A DNA stretch of 18,956 nucleotides from ANME-2 cluster archaeon (GTDB lineage: Archaea > Halobacteriota > Methanosarcinia > Methanosarcinales > Methanocomedenaceae): contig JAMJFQ010000032.1 of NCBI GenBank assembly GCA_023544605.1, positions 1 to 18,956 on the forward strand, written 5' to 3'. The notes under the pieces were generated by a model. That model ran no database searches, had not been told where the DNA came from, and saw only the letters and a list, made by a program, of their open reading frames with translations. Below are positions 1 to 8,161 of this stretch, piece by piece. Every line of letters begins with the position of its first letter. Within the stretch, counting starts at the first letter, position 1. A program made the translations under genes and the position numbers.

Positions 1-701
1 CATTTTTATTAATAGTCAAAAGCGCCTTCACGGGGACCGCTGCAGCAGGCGGGTTTGCCGGAGCCGCGGTGGCCAGTGCTATGCGTTTTGGTATAGCCAG
101 GGGGATATTTTCCAATGAAGCGGGCTTAGGTAGCGCACCTATGGCACATGCCACGGCCAGGACCACTCACAGTGTACGGCAGGGACTTATAGCCATGCTG
201 GGTCCTTTCATTGACACTATTGTGGTGTGTACCATGACCGGATTGGTCATTGTGTCTACCGGGGCATGGGAGACCGGTAAGACCAGTACTTCACTGAGCA
301 TCCATGCTTTTAATTCTCAGATAGGATTTGCCGGTGATGTGATCATTACGCTGGGTATGGTGCTGTTCGCCTTTACTACTATATTGACCTGGTCGTTCTA
401 TGGCAAGCAGTGTCTTTCATACTTTGTGGAAAAGGTGTCGAAGGATATTGGATTTTACCGGTCTTTTTTGAAGGTGTATTATTCGGTATTCCTGGTAGGT
501 ATCGTGGTGGGTGCAGGTGTGGTCGACCTACCGCAGGCGGTAAAATACCTTGAGGGTATCTGGCTGTTCTCTGATATCACCAATGCTCTAATGGCAATAC
601 CGAACCTTATAGGTTTGATCTTTTTGAACAGGGTTGTTGTGGGGTTGTTGAAGGATTACTTCGGGATACTACAATGCTATAATAACCGAGAAAGCTTATA
701 A
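1..701 (+). CDS. Sodium:alanine symporter (AGCS family), C-terminal part
   Basis: This is the 3' part of a membrane transporter; the reading frame is open to the left edge (first full codon at base 3), so the N-terminus lies outside the window. AGCS proteins import alanine or glycine with Na+ across the cytoplasmic membrane. The family hallmark is visible: a Gly/Ala-rich stretch, then SNEAGLGSAPMAHATA around the substrate region. It is followed by hydrophobic helices (TIVVCTMTGLVIV, VIITLGMVLFAFTTILTW, VYYSVFLVGIVVGAGVV) and the typical terminal segment SDITNALMAIPNLIGLIFL. The protein stops about 15 residues after LLKDYF, a normal place for this family, though the last residues (ILQCYNNRESL) look unlike a conserved tail and sit next to a gene remnant. 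The family call is secure; the substrate (alanine or glycine) is inferred. Confidence 0.9.
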   Translation, partial: FLLIVKSAFTGTAAAGGFAGAAVASAMRFGIARGIFSNEAGLGSAPMAHATARTTHSVRQGLIAMLGPFIDTIVVCTMTGLVIVSTGAWETGKTSTSLSIHAFNSQIGFAGDVIITLGMVLFAFTTILTWSFYGKQCLSYFVEKVSKDIGFYRSFLKVYYSVFLVGIVVGAGVVDLPQAVKYLEGIWLFSDITNALMAIPNLIGLIFLNRVVVGLLKDYFGILQCYNNRESL

Positions 702-931
702 TATTTCAGCGCCCGCATTGCGGCAAGTGTCAAACGATCTCCTTATACGTCTTTGATCCTGCATCAATGGCGCGCCAGATAATTTTTCTTATACCCCTGG
801 TAATTATCCTGCCAAGGTTCTTTGAGCTTGCTGGGCTCTGGGCGGCATTTCCTGTGTCAGATAGTCTGGCTTTCGGGTTGACATATCTTATGCTATCAAA
901 AGAACTGAAGCTGTTAAAACAATCTGGCTAA
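686..931 (+). pseudogene. 3' remnant of a MATE-family multidrug efflux gene
   Basis: One frame is open from 686 to a TAA at 929-931. From about 752 it encodes a peptide that reads like the last helices of a MATE/DinF-type exporter: MARQIIFLIPLVIILPRFF, then ELAGLWAAFPVSDSLAFG, then a charged tail KELKLLKQSG. MATE proteins end with this Arg-Gln/Phe-Leu-Ile-Pro helix, a Gly-x-Trp-x-Ala-Phe-Pro loop and a final helix. Full-length members are about 450 residues; here only about 60 recognisable codons remain, with no ribosome-binding site, and the upstream 20 codons are unconvincing. I read it as what is left after a deletion that joined it to the end of the AGCS gene. The family match comes from memory of the motif, not from a search. 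Confidence 0.6.
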
Positions 932-962
932 AATGAGAATAAACTGCGTCCTACAAACCCTT

Positions 963-2108
963 CTATGCAATGATCCTGCCAAAAGGACTATCTATTAGAT
1001 AGCTGAGAAATACCTCTGCCCCCGCTACCGTGTTCCCTTCCGAGCCGAACAGTATCCGTGACCACGATGGCCTATTCTCATAAATTACCGTAGGTTCACC
1101 CTCGATACCGCCAAGTTCTGCTGCAACATCAATCGCATAATATAGATTACCGGTCTCATCCACAAGTCCCAATTCCATGGCCCTGCTGCCTGTATACACC
1201 CTGCCGTCTGCCAGGTCCTTTACTTCACCTGAACTCATGTTCCTGCCCCGGGCAACTTCATCCACAAACCGCTGGAAAACCTCAAGAACAACCTCTTCGG
1301 AATATTGTTTCTCATTATCGCTCAAACCTCTCCAGTTGGCCCCCATATCCTTGAACTCCCCGCTCTTGGCAACATAGAACTCAATACCTTCCTCCTCATA
1401 GAATGCCGAATTGTTCTGGAACACCCAGATCACCCCAATACTGCCGGTAAGCGTGTCAGGGTTGGCAATAATGCGATCAGTCGGCGCCGAAATGTAATAT
1501 GCCGCACTGGCAGCCACATCACCCATGGAAACTACCACAGGTTTCTTCTCTTGAGCCTTCTTTATCTCAGTAACGATCTCCTGCGCCGCTGCCGGAGAAC
1601 CACCCGGACTATTGATCCGCAGCACTATAGCCTTCACATCCCCATTATCAGCAGCGTCCTGGATACTCTTACTGATCTCTTCGGACGTGGCATACCCTAA
1701 ACCTCCTGGTATATTGCCAGTGACCATGACTCCCTGAACATAGATCACAGACACCTTATTAGAATCCAGAGGAAGGGTATCAAAACCCCCAAAAATAGCA
1801 ATAACACTCCCGCCAATGACCACCAATAATCCCAAAACAACAGCCAGGTAAACCAATCCTCGTCCTGCTGAAGCCCTGCCCTTAGAGGGACGGCGCGACC
1901 TGGGTCCAGCTGGCATAGCAGACTCCTGCATTTTGGTATTGTTATCTGTTATAGTAGATGTATACGTATTATTCAATGGATCTTCAGTCGTATCAGAAGG
2001 TGGATCAGAGGTGGGGGGGCCAGGATATATGCTATTGTCAATCCTATTATCTTCAGTCCCGCTTACATAAGGCTGCGAAGGGTCTGGTGATTCATCGTGC
2101 TGGAACAT
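963..2108 (-). CDS. sppA: Signal peptide peptidase SppA (S49 family), membrane anchored
   Basis: A 381-residue serine protease that cleaves leftover signal peptides in or at the cytoplasmic membrane. An unusual hydrophilic, Pro/Ser/Thr/Asp-rich N-terminus of about 80 residues precedes one membrane helix (about 84-107). The S49 domain follows: NSPGGSP at 166-172 (oxyanion-hole strand), GDVAASAAYY with the likely nucleophile Ser201, TGSIGV at 221-226, and FKDMG with the likely general base Lys253. The 52-residue Ser-Lys spacing is that of the short bacterial/archaeal SppA with a Ser-Lys dyad. The ATG at 2108 has only a weak ribosome-binding site, but a TATA-like box lies about 35 nt upstream, so a short-leader transcript is plausible. 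It lies 105 nt downstream of atwA on the same strand. The cytosolic tail is probably species-specific. Confidence 0.93.
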   Translation of the reverse strand: MFQHDESPDPSQPYVSGTEDNRIDNSIYPGPPTSDPPSDTTEDPLNNTYTSTITDNNTKMQESAMPAGPRSRRPSKGRASAGRGLVYLAVVLGLLVVIGGSVIAIFGGFDTLPLDSNKVSVIYVQGVMVTGNIPGGLGYATSEEISKSIQDAADNGDVKAIVLRINSPGGSPAAAQEIVTEIKKAQEKKPVVVSMGDVAASAAYYISAPTDRIIANPDTLTGSIGVIWVFQNNSAFYEEEGIEFYVAKSGEFKDMGANWRGLSDNEKQYSEEVVLEVFQRFVDEVARGRNMSSGEVKDLADGRVYTGSRAMELGLVDETGNLYYAIDVAAELGGIEGEPTVIYENRPSWSRILFGSEGNTVAGAEVFLSYLIDSPFGRIIA

Positions 2109-2133
2109 AATATCTCAAGATAATATTTTTTTG

Positions 2134-2147
2134 GTACTATAAAGTAC
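2134..2147 (-). promoter_or_regulatory. Putative sppA promoter: TATA-like box inside a perfect palindrome
   Basis: On the minus strand ACTTTATAGT reads like an archaeal TATA box. Its centre lies about 33 nt upstream of the sppA ATG, leaving a leader of about 8-10 nt. The box is embedded in a perfect inverted repeat, GTACT-ATAA-AGTAC, which could be an operator or chance symmetry of an AT-rich box. This suggests sppA is transcribed on its own rather than only from the atwA promoter. Confidence 0.4.
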
Positions 2148-2213
2148 TATGTGCTGCCGTCTATTCACCAACAACCTTTCCCATTTTCATACCGGAATAT
2201 TAGCGATAACTAC

Positions 2214-3941
2214 TCACTCGCTGTTTATTGCATAATCGGTTATTGCATGTTGCATGTACGTGGCATTTCCCATCTCTATCAGTTTACTGGTCACGGCCAG
2301 TGGGTCACCATCCATGATAATATCACCATTATCGATAAGAACGGCCCTATGTGCAACTTCGGTCACGAAATCCATGTGGTGACTTATTAATATAATGGTA
2401 GTCCCGAAATGCCTGCTTATATTTTTCAGGGAATTGGATACATCCCGCAAAGTAATAGGATCCAGGTCGCCGAAAGGTTCGTCCAGGAGTAGGTAATCAG
2501 GATTGGTTATCGTTGCCAGTGCCAGGGCAGCCCTCACATTCTCACCACCGCTCAACTGGTACGGTTTGGAGTTCAGGACAGACAGGGGCAGCCTCATTGC
2601 ATGAAAGATGGGTTCTGCATGCTTTATGACCTCGTCTATTGAACTACTTGGGAACAATATGCTGATGATCTCAAGATTGTATCCCATCTTCTCCAATTCT
2701 TGCTGCGCTTTTTCACCACCAATATCGGTCAATCTGTATATAGCATCAAGGTCCTTATCAGGTATGCTAAGCTCTTTTGCTTTTTGGCGGGCAGCTTCCA
2801 GTACATGCATACCCTTTACACCTAATTTGTATGCCAGCTGGTACTTGATAGGTGAGTTGGGATACAGAGCGAATTCCTGGTACATGATGCTTGTTCTTCT
2901 GCGAAGTTCCATCCTTTTCGGACTGTAATGGGCCACGTCAATCCACTCATCATTTAGCAAAAAATTGATATCGCCATCATCAGGATAGATTAGCCCGTCC
3001 ATGGCATGAAGCAGCGTGGTCTTGCCGGCACCGCTGGGTCCGGTCAGGGCCACAATCTCGCCTTTCTTGAAATCAATATTCATGTCCTCTATATCAAGCA
3101 CTTCTCCCTGACGCACCAGATAATACCGCTGGCAAAGGTCTCTTACCTTGATAACCACCTTATCCTCTTTCAATTCAGGTAATGCCACATCGGGTTTCAT
3201 TTTAACCAGGAAATCTTTGATAAGAGAATCGGGTTTACCTTCTCCCACTACCTTACCCCCTTCCATCCAGATCACCCTGTTGGCAAGGTAACTGTGTATC
3301 TCTGGCAGGTGGGAGACTATGATTACCTTGACACCAGTATGTTCCTGTACCTTCTTAATTGTGTCCAGCACTTCCTGTTTGGTGGCGGGACATGTCATGG
3401 TGGCAGGTTCGTCCAGCAGCAACAGACTTGGATTGGCAGCTAGCTGTCGTGCAATAAGCAGCCTCTGTTTTTCTCCGCCACTAAGCACCATAGAAAAATG
3501 TTCGGCCTTATGGTCAAGACCCACCAGTTTGAGATACTTCATGCTCTCTTCATACAAATCTTCATAATCAGGATGTTCCCTGGACGGCAACGCTTCTTGG
3601 CCTACACGAAGTGAATATAGGCGCCTGATGATATTCTCGATCGCCGCCCCGGGCCAAAGGCCGAAATTTCGTTGAAGATGTATTGCGGTCATACTCTTCA
3701 ATTTCCTGAAATCAACATCAGGGGAATTTGGAGTGATAGACAGCCCATCCAGTTCTATCTCACCTTCATTGAAACTCTCTATCCCCCTTAGCACCTTCAA
3801 TAGGGTAGTCTTACCACTGCCACTTTCCCCCATAATACCGACAATTTCACCATCGTTCACTTCAAAACTGACGCCATCTACTGCCCTTATACTGGCATCG
3901 TCCAGTTCATAATCTTTGACAAGATTCTTAACTTTCAACAT
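2214..3941 (-). CDS. atwA: Methyl-coenzyme M reductase system component A2 (twin ABC ATPase)
   Basis: A soluble 575-residue protein with two ABC ATPase domains and no membrane segments. AtwA (component A2) provides ATP-dependent help in the reductive activation of Ni in methyl-CoM reductase, so it marks a methanogen, methanotroph or alkanotroph. Domain 1: Walker A GESGSGKT 38-45, Q-loop Gln90, signature LSGGEKQR 153-160, Walker B LLLLDEP 173-179, switch His211. Domain 2: GPSGAGKT 301-308, Gln355, LSGGENVR 463-470, LLLDEP 484-489, His521. Domain 2 carries a long insert (about 380-450) between Q-loop and signature. All catalytic residues are present. The ATG at 3941 has a Shine-Dalgarno GAGGA six bases upstream and a TATA-like CTTATAG near 4005-4013, giving a leader of about 40 nt. 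The name rests on the whole domain layout; generic twin-ABC proteins are the alternative. Confidence 0.88.
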   Translation of the reverse strand: MLKVKNLVKDYELDDASIRAVDGVSFEVNDGEIVGIMGESGSGKTTLLKVLRGIESFNEGEIELDGLSITPNSPDVDFRKLKSMTAIHLQRNFGLWPGAAIENIIRRLYSLRVGQEALPSREHPDYEDLYEESMKYLKLVGLDHKAEHFSMVLSGGEKQRLLIARQLAANPSLLLLDEPATMTCPATKQEVLDTIKKVQEHTGVKVIIVSHLPEIHSYLANRVIWMEGGKVVGEGKPDSLIKDFLVKMKPDVALPELKEDKVVIKVRDLCQRYYLVRQGEVLDIEDMNIDFKKGEIVALTGPSGAGKTTLLHAMDGLIYPDDGDINFLLNDEWIDVAHYSPKRMELRRRTSIMYQEFALYPNSPIKYQLAYKLGVKGMHVLEAARQKAKELSIPDKDLDAIYRLTDIGGEKAQQELEKMGYNLEIISILFPSSSIDEVIKHAEPIFHAMRLPLSVLNSKPYQLSGGENVRAALALATITNPDYLLLDEPFGDLDPITLRDVSNSLKNISRHFGTTIILISHHMDFVTEVAHRAVLIDNGDIIMDGDPLAVTSKLIEMGNATYMQHAITDYAINSE

Positions 3942-4004
3942 GATATGTCCTCAGAGATCCTAATAGAAAATATTGTATTAATGTTCTACATCCAGATAAT
4001 GATA

Positions 4005-4085
4005 ATCTATAAGGTTTTATCCTGATGTTTTGGTAGGTTATATTTATTACGGTGTCTACTTTTTACATAAAAATAATATAAATGT
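4005..4085. promoter_or_regulatory. Divergent promoter region of atwA (minus) and the propeller lipoprotein (plus)
   Basis: The 219-nt gap is AT-rich. A minus-strand TATA-like CTTATAG (4005-4013) suits atwA. On the plus strand the run AAAAATAATATAAATG near 4070-4085 suits a start site around 4105-4110 for the lipoprotein gene, whose own ribosome-binding site is AAGGAG at 4149-4154. The assignments are by eye only. Confidence 0.35.
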
Positions 4086-4160
4086 ACACAAACATATAAG
4101 TAAAGAAAACTGAAACAGTTAGTTACTCTATATGAACGTAAAATCAAGAAGGAGATAGAT

Positions 4161-5312
4161 ATGAGGAAAATATTTATTGTATTTTTAGTATTACTTACGA
4201 TTTCAATCATTATTTCTGGGTGTGCAGAGCCTTATGAAGTAGAAACACCCGACACACCTACATCAACACCAAAACCAACATCGACGCCGAAAGTTACGCA
4301 CACGGTAAACCCTGAACAGTTGCTCAGCGCCCCCTCGTGGACCTGGAGCAGCAGGATACGGATAAAAGAGGTGGACATGTCAGATGACGGGAATTACATT
4401 GCAGGTCTATCCACCCAGAAGGTCATAGTGAAAACACCGACAAAGAATTTGCTGGCGAACCTTGTGTGGAACAGTGCAAATCATATCTCGGTCTCTAGTG
4501 ATGGCAGTTATATTGCCGTAGGCGATGATGATTTTTTCAAACTGTACGATAATGATGGTGGTGAGTTGTATTCGTATAACACCCAGGGTATCATCAACCA
4601 TCTCGGTTTGTTAGAGAACGGAGTTGTTATACAGGGAGGCGAAAAGACACCTCAATTAAATGCCGTAGATAGAAATGGCAACGAGGTATGGTCATGGAAC
4701 CCCGGTATCTCTACTGCAAAAGTACTGGACTTCGACTATTCTGCCGATGGTGAGAATATACTGGTAGGAACCCAGGATGACAGGGTGTACTATCTTTCAA
4801 GTAATGGCAGATATATCTGGTTCAAAGATGTTTCCGGTGAAATTGAAGATATTGAAATGTCAGATGATGGGGAAAGACTGTATGTGCTGACCGATGACAA
4901 CACGATCCATTCCTTTGACAAATATGGTAACCAGAACTGGGAGAAGGAACTGGATGTGAACACCGTCGATATCGAGATCAGCAAATACGGAGACTACATA
5001 CTGACAAAACCATTCAATGAAGCAAAGAGCTATTCATTCAAACATAAGGTCTATCTGCTTGACAATAATGGCAATGTAAAATGGATGAAACAGATGGGAA
5101 CTGATGTGGGAGTTTTCGGTATCTCAAAGGATGCAAAGTATGTGGTTATCAGTGAAGACCAGGATCTCAGGATGTATGATCTGGCAGGAGACCAACAGGC
5201 CAGTTATCATCTGGAAAGTCAATACGGATCATTTTTCGTATCTATTGGCATGACCCCTAACGCTGGAAAACTGGCCCTGGGTACTACAAACTCGCTACTG
5301 GTATTCGGTTGA
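4161..5312 (+). CDS. Secreted beta-propeller lipoprotein
   Basis: 383 residues. A lipoprotein signal peptide (MRKIFIVFLVLLTISIIISG then Cys21) is followed by a Thr/Pro/Lys-rich linker (about 28-50, with TPTSTPKPTSTPK) and a repeat domain. Eight copies of a strand motif of the type S-x-D-G-x-Y-I-x-V recur about every 40 residues. They start near residues 73, 111, 148, 193, 233, 273, 321 and 364, which suggests an eight-bladed PQQ/quinoprotein-like or WD40-like propeller anchored on the outer face of the cell membrane. Motifs such as YDNDGGELYSYN and DRNGNEVWSWN are the 'blade-turn-Trp' pattern of PQQ-type repeats. No catalytic residues are recognisable, and a binding or scaffold role is inferred. 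The start is well supported by AAGGAG with a six-base spacer. It is divergent from atwA, but no functional link is shown. Confidence 0.85.
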   Translation: MRKIFIVFLVLLTISIIISGCAEPYEVETPDTPTSTPKPTSTPKVTHTVNPEQLLSAPSWTWSSRIRIKEVDMSDDGNYIAGLSTQKVIVKTPTKNLLANLVWNSANHISVSSDGSYIAVGDDDFFKLYDNDGGELYSYNTQGIINHLGLLENGVVIQGGEKTPQLNAVDRNGNEVWSWNPGISTAKVLDFDYSADGENILVGTQDDRVYYLSSNGRYIWFKDVSGEIEDIEMSDDGERLYVLTDDNTIHSFDKYGNQNWEKELDVNTVDIEISKYGDYILTKPFNEAKSYSFKHKVYLLDNNGNVKWMKQMGTDVGVFGISKDAKYVVISEDQDLRMYDLAGDQQASYHLESQYGSFFVSIGMTPNAGKLALGTTNSLLVFG

Positions 5313-5324
5313 GGCCGGATACCC

Positions 5325-5358
5325 CTTTTATTTTATTTGAATTTTTTGTCATTCTTTT
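5325..5358 (+). terminator. T-rich tract between convergent genes
   Basis: Just after the lipoprotein stop codon the plus strand has CCCCTTTTATTTTATTTG followed by TTTTTT, a typical archaeal poly-T termination signal without a hairpin. It overlaps the 3' end of the convergent cyclase gene, so plus-strand transcripts would end inside it. Confidence 0.45.
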
Positions 5359-5936
5359 ATCAATACAGCTCTGGCCGGTCCGCCATCTCCTTGCCCTATC
5401 TTGAGAGGCAGGCATGCAAAGAGGTATTCCCCTGGCTTTACTCCCACCAGTACCAGCCCCTCCACCACAGCAATACCCGCACCAAGCAGGACGTTATGTA
5501 CGTCGTATTCTTCATCACCTGCGCCGATGGAAAGGGCATCGGTCCCTACGGTCCTGATATTGTTATCTGCAAGGTATTGTGCTGCGGCTGTTGTCAACCG
5601 TGCCCCGCCCCTGGCTCCCTTTAATACTATTATTTCATCCGGTTCCAGTAGACCGATATCATTTGGTCCAATGGTACCCTTAACGAGTGATACATCTATT
5701 ATCCTGGCTGGACCTACAAGCATATCGAGGGGCATTTCATCGATACCTGGCCCTCCATTTATGAAGTGCAGGGGCGGGTCAACATGAGTACCGGTATGGG
5801 TGCCGAGCGTCAACGTTGAAACATTGTAGAGGTCCCCTCTCTCAAGTAAAGACATCCTGGTAATTATCGGACCCGGTTCACCGGGATACATCTCCATATC
5901 AGGCTGTATGGTCATTGAGATATCAATGACCTTCAT
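5349..5936 (-). CDS. Cyclase / kynurenine formamidase-like metal hydrolase
   Basis: A 195-residue cytosolic protein of the 'putative cyclase' (PF04199) family, metal-dependent hydrolases that include kynurenine formamidase KynB. The metal motif HTGTHVDPPLHF is present with His47, His51 and Asp53; further conserved positions are GTDALSIG (131-138), His147 in DVHNVLLGAG and Glu159 in VVEGL, the expected general acid/base. The length is that of stand-alone bacterial and archaeal members. Its ATG overlaps the pheT stop codon (ATGA), so it is translationally coupled to the tRNA synthetase gene. No tryptophan-degradation genes are nearby, so a kynurenine role is doubtful and the true substrate is unknown. 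The family is sure, the reaction is not. Confidence 0.85.
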   Translation of the reverse strand: MKVIDISMTIQPDMEMYPGEPGPIITRMSLLERGDLYNVSTLTLGTHTGTHVDPPLHFINGGPGIDEMPLDMLVGPARIIDVSLVKGTIGPNDIGLLEPDEIIVLKGARGGARLTTAAAQYLADNNIRTVGTDALSIGAGDEEYDVHNVLLGAGIAVVEGLVLVGVKPGEYLFACLPLKIGQGDGGPARAVLIKE

Positions 5937-7543
5937 ACCACCATCTCGAATCCAATGCTCGGCTGCTGGAGTCCAAAATTGGATATCACGTCAGGATGTA
6001 TCTCTCCCAATACCCCCACCTCCCTCCCGTTGGAGAGTATGGCTGCCCGCCTTCCCTCAAGAAAAGCAGGGTCATCGGTACTGCCAATTGTGTACTCTAT
6101 CCCTCTCTCCCGCATAACCGCATCTACCAATGTCCGTATCTCAGTGAAGTTAGCTGTCGGGTGTATGCTCAGGGCCGCTAATTTCTGTTTTGTGGTGCCG
6201 TCTACTACTACATCACCCACTTCAAAGATACGCTGGGGCAGTTCACGATGCTGGTTCAGTGAAAGTATCTCCATCAGGTTCGGGAGGATGGTGGTCCTGA
6301 GCATGGTCTGCTCTTCGCTGATGGGATGTTTCACAGGTGTGGCCCTGCCATTAGGAGTGCGCAGCATATTGAGGTAATGGACCTTTACGCTGGTCAGTGT
6401 GAAAGGCATGACCTGATAGAACCCAAGCCCCACCAGTATCTGCATAATATCATGGTTCTTGATGGAGATCGGATGCTGCTGTCCTACGGTTATGGTCCCG
6501 GGGTTGGAGGGTGTGATGTTGTCATAGCCATATCCTATGATGATGTCCTCTATCAGGTCCCAGGTATGCAGGATATCGGCCCTGTACGCGGGGGATGTGA
6601 CCTTAATGTGCCCCTGCCCGGCAGACGCCCCGAAACGCATTCGCTGCAGGTTCTCTACCATTTGTTCAGTTGTGAGTTCGAATCCTGCAAGGGAGCGTAC
6701 TTCATCCTCGTGAAGTTCCCACTCACCTGGTGTCAGATCGGGCATAGTGGCCGTTCCTTCTATGCTATTATTGACGATCACGCTCTCGATGGTCCCGCCC
6801 CTCTCGGCCAGTGAGGTAACTACAATATTAAGGGCAGTATATACGTTTTGGTCCAACCCGGTAACATCAATGAAAAGGTCATGGCTATCATATTCTACCC
6901 TGGTCAGCTCTCCGTTGATTATAGGTGGAAAAGAGAGGACCTGGTTGTTGTTATCAAGGATAAGTGGATACTTGTCAAAACCTTCCATGAGATGCGCATA
7001 CTTCACTCCTTTTGGATGCTTCTCCAGTATCTCCTGCATGGTCATTGGCACATCGAAATCCAGTGGAACGAAACTAAAGTCTGCATCAGCAGCCACGTAT
7101 CGAAAAGGTGGTTTGACCTTGCTTATATCATGGATACCAATAGACACTTTCTTTCGGTCCCGTCCCAGGCCCCAGTGCAGGTCTTCCTGCAATCCCATCA
7201 GGCTCTCAATACTGTAATCATCGAATTCCAGCCCCCGTACCACGGCACAGCCCAGATAGGGGCGGATACGTTTTATCTCATCATCCAGTGTAATGCTTAT
7301 ATTGGACTCCTTCACCTCATATTCAGGCAGTCCTGTCTCTATACCCAAAAACCCCCTCATGCTTCGGGCCACACCCTCAGGACTGTACAGGTCAGGCCTA
7401 TCTGGAAAGAACTCGATATCTATATGGTCTTCTTCTATCCGTTCAATGTCAGCCCCCATCATGGGGACTCGTTCTATGAATGTTTCTTTATCGGTTCTGG
7501 TAAGTTTTTCAATATCCTCGTAATATAAGGTGATTACTGGCAT
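5933..7543 (-). CDS. pheT: Phenylalanyl-tRNA synthetase beta subunit (archaeal type)
   Basis: 536 residues, normal for the archaeal/eukaryotic form that lacks the bacterial N-terminal tRNA-binding extension. PheT pairs with PheS in an alpha2-beta2 enzyme that charges tRNA-Phe. In order: an N-terminal B1-like segment with FFPDRPDLYSPEGVARS (45-61), the B3/B4 editing domain (about 90-260, with GIHDISKVKPPFRYV), the B5 domain (about 275-345, ending DIIIGYGYDNI), and a catalytic-core-like C-terminal domain with EEQTMLRTTILPNLM and the terminal VGVLGEIHPDVISNFGL. The ATG at 7543 follows AGGAG with seven bases spacing. pheS is not in the window; upstream is a non-coding gap, so pheT is not directly in an operon with pheS. 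Its stop overlaps the downstream cyclase start. Confidence 0.96.
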   Translation of the reverse strand: MPVITLYYEDIEKLTRTDKETFIERVPMMGADIERIEEDHIDIEFFPDRPDLYSPEGVARSMRGFLGIETGLPEYEVKESNISITLDDEIKRIRPYLGCAVVRGLEFDDYSIESLMGLQEDLHWGLGRDRKKVSIGIHDISKVKPPFRYVAADADFSFVPLDFDVPMTMQEILEKHPKGVKYAHLMEGFDKYPLILDNNNQVLSFPPIINGELTRVEYDSHDLFIDVTGLDQNVYTALNIVVTSLAERGGTIESVIVNNSIEGTATMPDLTPGEWELHEDEVRSLAGFELTTEQMVENLQRMRFGASAGQGHIKVTSPAYRADILHTWDLIEDIIIGYGYDNITPSNPGTITVGQQHPISIKNHDIMQILVGLGFYQVMPFTLTSVKVHYLNMLRTPNGRATPVKHPISEEQTMLRTTILPNLMEILSLNQHRELPQRIFEVGDVVVDGTTKQKLAALSIHPTANFTEIRTLVDAVMRERGIEYTIGSTDDPAFLEGRRAAILSNGREVGVLGEIHPDVISNFGLQQPSIGFEMVV

Positions 7544-7727
7544 GTCCTGACTCCTATTGACTTGAGTATGAGATATAATACTTAGAATAAAGATTTTGTG
7601 ATGATTTTATGTGTTCACTTTTTGTGTTTGTTCACTAATAAATTCCCCACAACTTAATAAATATCCTCATATAAAAAATCAAGTATATGTGAATGTTCCA
7701 CTGTTTGGTTATTATTATACTGATAAT

Positions 7728-7738
7728 TTTATATATGA
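7728..7738 (+). promoter_or_regulatory. TATA-like box upstream of the small membrane protein
   Basis: TTTTATATATG sits about 40-47 nt upstream of the ATG at 7775, which would give a leader of about 15-20 nt. No Shine-Dalgarno sequence is visible before that ATG. The rest of the 231-nt gap 7544-7774 is AT-rich with no coding signal I can support. Confidence 0.35.
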
Positions 7739-7774
7739 TACGAGTAAAAAGATATCAAAAAAAAGATACGCATT

Positions 7775-8161
7775 ATGTATTCATCGGAATTGGTATTTGA
7801 GATTATTTCATTATCATTGATTGTCTTTTCAACAATATTGTTATTTGTCAATTTGATGACATGGAAAAAGACTAGTTTATCTGTACTCAAAGCTAAAGTG
7901 TTTCTTCATGAAAATTTTATGAGAAATAATTTTCTGTTTTTTTCTGTTACGGGAATTATCATTGGATTATCTATAGGGTTCCATATTTTAATGGAAATTG
8001 TGCAATTCGGTCATATCAAAATTCCCTCATCATATTATCCAATCTTCTTCTTTTGTTACTATGCAGGGTTGATAATCGCATTGGTCTGTTTATCAGTAAT
8101 GGGTATTTTCTGGCGAAATATGCTTAAAAAAGGAAAGGAATTCGATCCACACAGCAATTAA
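7775..8161 (+). CDS. Small membrane protein, function unknown
   Basis: 128 residues with three predicted membrane helices: about 7-30 (VFEIISLSLIVFSTILLFVN), 52-72 (NFLFFSVTGIIIGLSIGFHI) and 88-110 (PIFFFCYYAGLIIALVCLSV). They are separated by a basic loop (MTWKKTSLSVLKAK) and followed by a charged tail (RNMLKKGKEF). The gene is markedly AT-rich compared with its neighbours, with Ile/Phe codons mostly A/T-ending, and has no ribosome-binding site, so a leaderless or short-leader mRNA is likely. I do not recognise the family. Its stop codon overlaps that of flpA on the other strand. Confidence 0.6.
   Translation: MYSSELVFEIISLSLIVFSTILLFVNLMTWKKTSLSVLKAKVFLHENFMRNNFLFFSVTGIIIGLSIGFHILMEIVQFGHIKIPSSYYPIFFFCYYAGLIIALVCLSVMGIFWRNMLKKGKEFDPHSN

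Noticed and set aside
4007..4210. 67-codon minus-strand frame upstream of atwA
   Set aside because: It is AT-rich low-complexity sequence over the promoter region and the lipoprotein signal peptide; no coding features.
6848..7528. 226-codon plus-strand frame inside pheT
   Set aside because: It is antisense to a well-conserved synthetase and its translation has no domain character; a shadow frame.
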